Shown here: positions 59,590-64,000 of the stretch, one piece after another | Numbering within the stretch: the stretch's first letter is position 1 | How the letters are laid out: every line of letters starts with the position of its first letter | Notes under the pieces: generated by a model | The model's input: only the letters and a program-made list of their open reading frames with translations | Databases searched by the model: none | Told to the model about the DNA's origin: nothing | Position numbers and translations under genes: made by a program | Origin: Enhygromyxa salina | GTDB taxonomy: Bacteria; Myxococcota_A; Polyangia; Nannocystales; Nannocystaceae | Direction of reading: 5' to 3' | Length of the DNA: 64,000 nucleotides | Assembly (NCBI RefSeq): GCF_000737335.2 | Contig: NZ_JMCC02000001.1 | Coordinates: 62,001-126,000 of the forward strand

Positions 59590-61956
59590 TTAGCCAATGT
59601 TCGGACACAAGGCGACGGGCAGCGTCGCGTTGTTGTCCTCGATGCACTCGTTGAGCGCGCCCTCACCCATGCCGTCATCGTCGACCGTGACCGTGACCGT
59701 GAAGGGGTTGTCGTGCGGCGCGGGCACGGTCAGCAGGACCTTCTCGCAGGTGCCCGCAATGATCGCGCCGTCGGTGAATTCGACCCCGAGCAGCCCGGCG
59801 TCCTGGTCGAAGAAGCTGACCGCGACGCCGGGACCGACGCCCAGGCAGCCCTGGTTGCACACGCGCACGCTCAAGGTCAGATCAGGCTGGCAGGGGCCGA
59901 CCGCCTGGATGTCTTGCGGGACCAGATCGGGCGCGCAGTTCTCCACGCCGCCTTGCGAATTGCGGCGGTAGGAGTTCTCGGGGTTGCCCATGGGCGACAG
60001 CCAATTCGACGCTTCGATGAACGGGATGCCGCCCTTCGCGTCGACGTTGGTCACGTGATAGGTGTGCTGATTCCAGATCGGCAAGGTTGCGACCCAGTTG
60101 TCGAGGCGATCCTCGAACACCTCGATGCCGGCGTCACCAATGTTGCCTTGGCCGCTCCAGTTGTTGGTCGCAACGACGATCTCGGCCTTGAAGTCGCCGT
60201 CGACGTCGGCGACGACGGGATACTCGCTGCGGGTCTGCGACGAGTTGATGTCGATGAACAGGATCTCGGCGTCGGTCATGATCCCGTCGCAGGCGGGGCC
60301 CGGCACCATCAGGGCGCAGTCGGGCTCGACGCCCGGGTAGATCCGCAGGTACCACTCGTCGAAGTACACGACCTCCGAGCGGCCGTCGCCGTCAAAGTCG
60401 AACACAGAGGAGCCCGTGCGGCTCGACGAGCCGTCCTTGGTGTCGGCGCGCCACAGCTCGGTCAGGGTGTCGAGCCCGTCGTACTGCACGACCACATAGA
60501 AGTTGCCGCCCGCGAGGCCAATGTCCGGGAGCCCGTCGCCGTCGAAGTCGGCGATGTTGGGGGGCCCGCCCGCGCCGCCGCCTGGGATCTGGATGCTGGC
60601 CACGGTCGTTCCGTCGATCGCGTCGAGCACGTCGATCCAGCCCGAGCGCACGACCACGACCTCGGGGACGCCGTCGAGGTCGAGGTCGCCGAGCCCACAG
60701 TAGCCGTCGGCGCCGTGCTCGGTGTTGTTCCACAGCACCGAGCCAACGAAGTCGACGCCGACCGTGCCCGTGAAGTCGTAGGCGGTGCCGCCGGCGATGA
60801 GCTCGGGACGGAAGTCGTCGTCGATGTCGGCCACGCACGAGAGCTTGCCGACGCTGCCGTTGTTGCCGTGCGAGTTGGAGCCTTGCCACAACAGCGCGCC
60901 GTTGCTGTCGAACACCGCCCGGCCGTAGGCGATCTCGGCGTTGCCCTGGCCGTCGAAGTTGGCGATGCTGACCCCGCCGGACTTGCCCCCGCCCGTGTAG
61001 TTGTCGGACTTCCACAGCGGTGTGCCGTTGGCAGCGAACGCGAGCAGGTTGAGGCCCTCACCCGGGGTCACGATCTCGGGGACGCCGTCGTAGTCGAGGT
61101 CACCGATCGCCGCGCTCGCGGCCGAGTCGGTCTGCCACGCGGGATCGTCAATCGTCCACACCTTGGCGCCCGTGTCCCCACGAATGACCCGCAGCACCCC
61201 GTTCTCGGTGTAGTTGGGCGGCGCAAAAGAGTTGAACACGATCTCTGGGATGCAGTCGCCGTCGAGGTCACCGACCACCGGCGTGGCGACCGACTGCACG
61301 GCGGCGGGGAGGTCGTCGGGTCCGGGGTCGAGGTGGGGCCAGGTCACCGCGCAGGTGCCCATGTCACAGATTTCTTCGGTCTGGCAGTCCGTCGCCGCGT
61401 CGACGCAGGGCCGGACCTTGCGCGCGCCCCAGGTGAAGCGCGGGACCGGATCGAACACGCCGGTCTCGGGCTGAAACACGCAGGTGTCATCGGCGAGATC
61501 CGGGACGCAGGCGCCGAGGTCGGGATCGCAGACTTCTCCGGTGCCGCAGACCGAGCGGGTGTCCGTGGCGCAGCTCGATGGCTGGCAGGGATCCCCCGGA
61601 ACGATGCAGCCGCCAGCGAAGCAGACTTGGTCGGCGCTGCAGCACTCGCCTGGATCGCTGCCACACACAGGATCGCCGCCGCAGTCGAGCACGCAGGAGT
61701 TGGTGTCGAGATCGCAGACCTCGCCGGCATCGCAGCACTCGCTGCCGCAGGTGATCGCACACGGATCTCCGTCGCCGTCTCCGGCGGGGTCGCCGTCGCC
61801 GTCGCCCAGCGTCGAGTCGGACTCTGCGGAGCCTGACTGGCTGGCCATCGTGACGCCTGTGCCCTCTTCGTCGTCGACGGCCGGGGAGTTGTCGCTGCAG
61901 GCGACCGCGAGGATGGGGAGCAGCAATGAGGACAGGATCAAGGGCGAGCGGCGCAT
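59590..61956 (-). CDS. Gly-Asp-linker lipoprotein with FG-GAP/VCBS repeats
   Basis: 788 residues from ATG 61956. Signal and lipobox at LAVAC. Gly-Asp linker (GDGDGDPAGDGDGDP), then Cys-rich region (CGSECCDAGEVCDLDTNSC and others), then at least eight FG-GAP/VCBS-type repeats with DxDxDG calcium-binding loops (VVGDLDGDCIPEIVFN, AAIGDLDYDGVPEIV, ADVDGDFKAEIVVATN). The last part is a beta domain (TVTVTVDDDG). Probably a surface beta-propeller adhesion protein. Confidence 0.85.
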   Translation of the reverse strand: MRRSPLILSSLLLPILAVACSDNSPAVDDEEGTGVTMASQSGSAESDSTLGDGDGDPAGDGDGDPCAITCGSECCDAGEVCDLDTNSCVLDCGGDPVCGSDPGECCSADQVCFAGGCIVPGDPCQPSSCATDTRSVCGTGEVCDPDLGACVPDLADDTCVFQPETGVFDPVPRFTWGARKVRPCVDAATDCQTEEICDMGTCAVTWPHLDPGPDDLPAAVQSVATPVVGDLDGDCIPEIVFNSFAPPNYTENGVLRVIRGDTGAKVWTIDDPAWQTDSAASAAIGDLDYDGVPEIVTPGEGLNLLAFAANGTPLWKSDNYTGGGKSGGVSIANFDGQGNAEIAYGRAVFDSNGALLWQGSNSHGNNGSVGKLSCVADIDDDFRPELIAGGTAYDFTGTVGVDFVGSVLWNNTEHGADGYCGLGDLDLDGVPEVVVVRSGWIDVLDAIDGTTVASIQIPGGGAGGPPNIADFDGDGLPDIGLAGGNFYVVVQYDGLDTLTELWRADTKDGSSSRTGSSVFDFDGDGRSEVVYFDEWYLRIYPGVEPDCALMVPGPACDGIMTDAEILFIDINSSQTRSEYPVVADVDGDFKAEIVVATNNWSGQGNIGDAGIEVFEDRLDNWVATLPIWNQHTYHVTNVDAKGGIPFIEASNWLSPMGNPENSYRRNSQGGVENCAPDLVPQDIQAVGPCQPDLTLSVRVCNQGCLGVGPGVAVSFFDQDAGLLGVEFTDGAIIAGTCEKVLLTVPAPHDNPFTVTVTVDDDGMGEGALNECIEDNNATLPVALCPNIG

Positions 61957-62007
61957 CGTCGCAGCATACGGCGCCGGGTTCGGGCAGGGAACGGTGAACG
62001 TCTGGCG

Positions 62008-62631
62008 TCACCACTCCGGGACGCGATCATCGTAGTCGGTCACGATCGACACATAGCGCCCAAGCACACGCACCGCCTCGCGCAGCTGCTCGGCCCCGCG
62101 CTGGGTGATTCCCGTTCGCCACAGCGTCATCCCCCACAAGGTCGAGCTCCCTTGCAGCAGCCCGATCGCCCCTGCGGCGTCGATCTTGGTCCCAAGCAGC
62201 GACAGCTCCTCGAGCGCGGGCAGCCGCGCCAACGGCGACAGGGCCTCGCTGTTTAGCGCCGGGTTCTCGTCGAGCACGAGCTGGCGCAGCTTGGGCGGCA
62301 TCGCGTTGGCCAGCGCGGCGATCCCGGCCGCCCCGATCTCGCAGCGGGACACGAACAGCCGCTTGAGCCCGGCGATCAGCGGCGAGCCAGCCAAGCTCGC
62401 CAGCCCTTCGTCGCCGATCGGGTTGTCGTCGAGGCCCAGACACTCGAGCCCGACCAGCGGCGCGGCGCTGGCCAACACCCGCGCCGTCTCGGGACCGAGG
62501 CCGGCCTTGCCCGTGATCAAGACTTGGACGTCGACCGACGCGGGATCCAGAGCGATCTCTCGAACGCGCGCAGCCGACAGCGGCTCACGTCTGTGGATCG
62601 CATGGTTGATCTTGCGTTGACGGTCGCTCAT
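62008..62631 (-). CDS. Leucine-rich-repeat (RNI-like) protein
   Basis: 207 residues from ATG 62631. The repeats are of ribonuclease-inhibitor type (LVGLECLGLDDNPIGDEGL, LIAGLKRLFVSRCEIGAAGI, LRQLVLDENPALNSEAL, LEELSLLGTKIDAAGA). Short for the fold, no signal. Such proteins mediate protein-protein contacts. Exact partner unknown. Same direction and 36 bp from the oxygenase gene downstream of it in the genome but upstream in transcription order. Confidence 0.75.
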   Translation of the reverse strand: MSDRQRKINHAIHRREPLSAARVREIALDPASVDVQVLITGKAGLGPETARVLASAAPLVGLECLGLDDNPIGDEGLASLAGSPLIAGLKRLFVSRCEIGAAGIAALANAMPPKLRQLVLDENPALNSEALSPLARLPALEELSLLGTKIDAAGAIGLLQGSSTLWGMTLWRTGITQRGAEQLREAVRVLGRYVSIVTDYDDRVPEW

Positions 62632-62661
62632 CCAAGACCCTCGGCCCGAGTCTGCCACGTT

Positions 62662-63372
62662 TTAGAGCGGTTCGGCGCGATATGGTTGCCAGTCGGCGCT
62701 GTAGAACACTTCCGTCTCGAGCACGAACTTGCGACCGCGCAAGACCACGTGATCAACGTGTGTCAGCGAGTGTGGAAACACGCAAACTCGGCCGGTGCGG
62801 GCCTGCACCGTGCGTCCGAGCTGGGGAAATTCGACGCTGCCTCCCGTGAAATGATCGTTGAGAAACACCAACACGCTGAGCTGGCTCAGCTGTCCGTCCA
62901 AGGTCTCGCGGGGTGGATCGGTGTGGGCGCGTGTGCCTTCACCTTTGCGGTATTCGATGCACCGCAGCAGCGGCTTGAGTCCGGTGAGCGCGGCGCCCTC
63001 GCGCGAGGTCGGCAGCTGCGAGAGCAGGCGGTGGTACAGACGCAGCGCCAGGACCGGCAGGTCGAGGACCGCGAAGCGTGGGCGTTCGCGGTCGGCCCCA
63101 ACCAGGCGGCAGGGGCGGTCGGTATCGTTTGCTCGACGCGGAGGCAACGCGTGGGGACCGTTGGCAGCGCGGAGCAACTCGGCGGTGGTAGTGAGCCAGC
63201 GATCTCCGTCGGCCTGCTTGATCAAGTTGCGACAGGTGCCGGGGTCGAGCACCTCGTCGATCACGCATAGCGCGGGCGCGGGCGGGTTGTTGGACTGGTT
63301 GTTGGGCTGGTTGTTGGGCTGGGCTGCGAGTTGATTCGAACGGGGGACAAACTCACTGGGCCAGACGGGCAT
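62662..63372 (-). CDS. 2-oxoglutarate/Fe(II) oxygenase, prolyl-hydroxylase-like
   Basis: 236 residues from ATG 63372; a longer GTG start at 63405 exists. N-terminal Asn/Pro repeat (QPNNQPNNQSNNPP). The double-stranded beta-helix core has HTDPP (HxD), VLVFLNDHFTGGSVEFPQ and FPHSLTHVDHVVLRGRKFVLETEVFY (distal His and Arg). This is the pattern of prolyl-4-hydroxylase-like 2OG oxygenases. Substrate unknown. Divergent from the truncated lipoprotein gene at the right edge. Confidence 0.8.
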   Translation of the reverse strand: MPVWPSEFVPRSNQLAAQPNNQPNNQSNNPPAPALCVIDEVLDPGTCRNLIKQADGDRWLTTTAELLRAANGPHALPPRRANDTDRPCRLVGADRERPRFAVLDLPVLALRLYHRLLSQLPTSREGAALTGLKPLLRCIEYRKGEGTRAHTDPPRETLDGQLSQLSVLVFLNDHFTGGSVEFPQLGRTVQARTGRVCVFPHSLTHVDHVVLRGRKFVLETEVFYSADWQPYRAEPL

Positions 63373-63594
63373 GCCGCCGGGTAAAGCACCTGGCGTACCA
63401 AGCACCGGTCGTGACTGATATCACTGATATTGTTGGTGTTTTGGATTGTGTCGAAGCGCGCACCTGGGGGCGGGGCCGACAGCGGGGTCAGGCGGCGATC
63501 GGGGTGGCCACTGGACCGTGGATCAACGGCGAGCGCGTGTGCGCGGGTGTTCTTTGGGTATGCTTGCGCCCGTCCACTCTGGAGACCACTCGAC

Positions 63595-64000
63595 ATGACC
63601 TACCGCATCGACTCGCTCAGCACCGCCACTCGCACCCTCTTGCTCGCACTGCCGCTCGCGTTCCCGCTGTATGGCTGCGGCGACGACACGCCGGCAGATT
63701 CAGCCGAGACCAACGCGGACACGACGGGCGACGGTGACGGGGATGGCGATGGCGACGGGGATGGCGACGGGGATGGCGACGGCGACGGCGATAGCGACAC
63801 CGCCCCCGATCCCGACTTCCCGCTGTGCTCTTGCGATCAGTTTGAAGGCGCCTGCGTCGAGGTCAGCGCCGACGACGAAGAGGGCCTGCAGATCGCCGCA
63901 AACTCGCTCGAAGACGACACCACCTTGGTGCTTGGGCTTGGCACCTTCGAGCTCGACAACCAGGTCACGATCCGCGCCAACGGCATCACCGTGTGTGGCC
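63595..64000 (+). CDS. Gly-Asp-linker lipoprotein (3' truncated by window edge)
   Basis: 135 residues before the window ends. Start ATG 63595 with a GGAG site about 10 bases upstream. Signal ends in FPLYGC (lipobox), then an acidic Thr-rich part and Gly-Asp repeat. The last residues (LQIAANSLEDDTTLVLGLGTFELDNQVTIRANGITVCG) have the strand-turn rhythm of a right-handed beta-helix. The remainder is outside the window. Confidence 0.75.
   Translation, partial: MTYRIDSLSTATRTLLLALPLAFPLYGCGDDTPADSAETNADTTGDGDGDGDGDGDGDGDGDGDGDSDTAPDPDFPLCSCDQFEGACVEVSADDEEGLQIAANSLEDDTTLVLGLGTFELDNQVTIRANGITVCG
63727..63792 (+). repeat. (Gly-Asp) codon repeat in the last gene
   Basis: 6-bp units (GGCGAC/GGGGAT) repeated on the plus strand, with regular alternation of units (GGCGAT GGCGAC GGGGAT) that suggests a duplicated 12-18 bp block. 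Confidence 0.8.

Noticed and set aside
59545..61836. Long plus-strand ORF (763 codons)
   Set aside because: Shadow of the FG-GAP lipoprotein; repeats are Asp/Val-rich because of the reverse complement of GD/VCBS codons.

Overview
The window looks like chromosome of a high-GC, myxobacterium-like organism (phylum Myxococcota), most plausibly of the Nannocystis/Plesiocystis/Enhygromyxa type. Five predicted lipoproteins carry long Gly-Asp repeat linkers directly after the lipid-attachment Cys. One secreted metalloprotease ends in a Cys-rich CGDGIVQ-type repeat and a MYXO-CTERM-like hydrophobic/Arg tail. Start codons are often GTG or TTG. I see no rRNA, tRNA, CRISPR array, insertion sequence or complete prophage. 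The taxonomic call is inferred from protein style, not from a marker gene.

Layout. Positions 1-1500 hold a truncated gene end and small, partly frame-broken ORFs. Positions 1.5-12.6 kb hold ordinary enzymes and lipoproteins: GMC oxidoreductase, two-domain FIST protein, DUF2278, peptidylarginine-deiminase-like protein, JmjC/cupin-like oxygenase, FrnE-like DsbA protein and a MatB-like acyl-CoA synthetase. Positions 12.6-15.0 kb hold a radical SAM enzyme followed by a Cys-rich small protein and an overlapping one-membrane-segment protein, arranged like a peptide/immunity pair. Positions 15.2-27.9 kb (minus strand) are a long, tightly packed, often ATGA-coupled gene series: an ornithine-aminotransferase-like enzyme, three asparagine-synthetase-like ligases that all lack the glutaminase Cys, two paralogous proteins of an unrecognised family each overlapping one ligase, a cupin, a large lipoprotein, a helical protein, a DUF3050 protein and small proteins at the end. 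This is the strongest candidate for an undescribed biosynthetic system.

Positions 28-36.6 kb hold Gly-Asp lipoproteins, a serine hydrolase and a three-gene accessory block (DUF3883-type nuclease domain, HTH-ImmA/IrrE protease, PIN-domain nuclease) with toxin-antitoxin or defence character. Positions 36.7-40.9 kb are housekeeping-like (coaD, a TPR lipoprotein, a sugar/choline-kinase-like enzyme). Positions 40.9-44 kb hold a coupled AAA ATPase + NACHT ATPase pair, a candidate immune-type module. Positions 44-64 kb hold a large secreted metalloprotease, fumC divergent from a giant RCK-type ion channel, a MoxR ATPase, an O-methyltransferase, a lipocalin, an FG-GAP lipoprotein, a leucine-rich-repeat protein, a 2OG-Fe(II) oxygenase and a truncated Gly-Asp lipoprotein.

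A 70-80 bp dispersed repeat occurs three times, each time in an intergenic gap between divergent genes (29.65, 49.09 and 57.09 kb).
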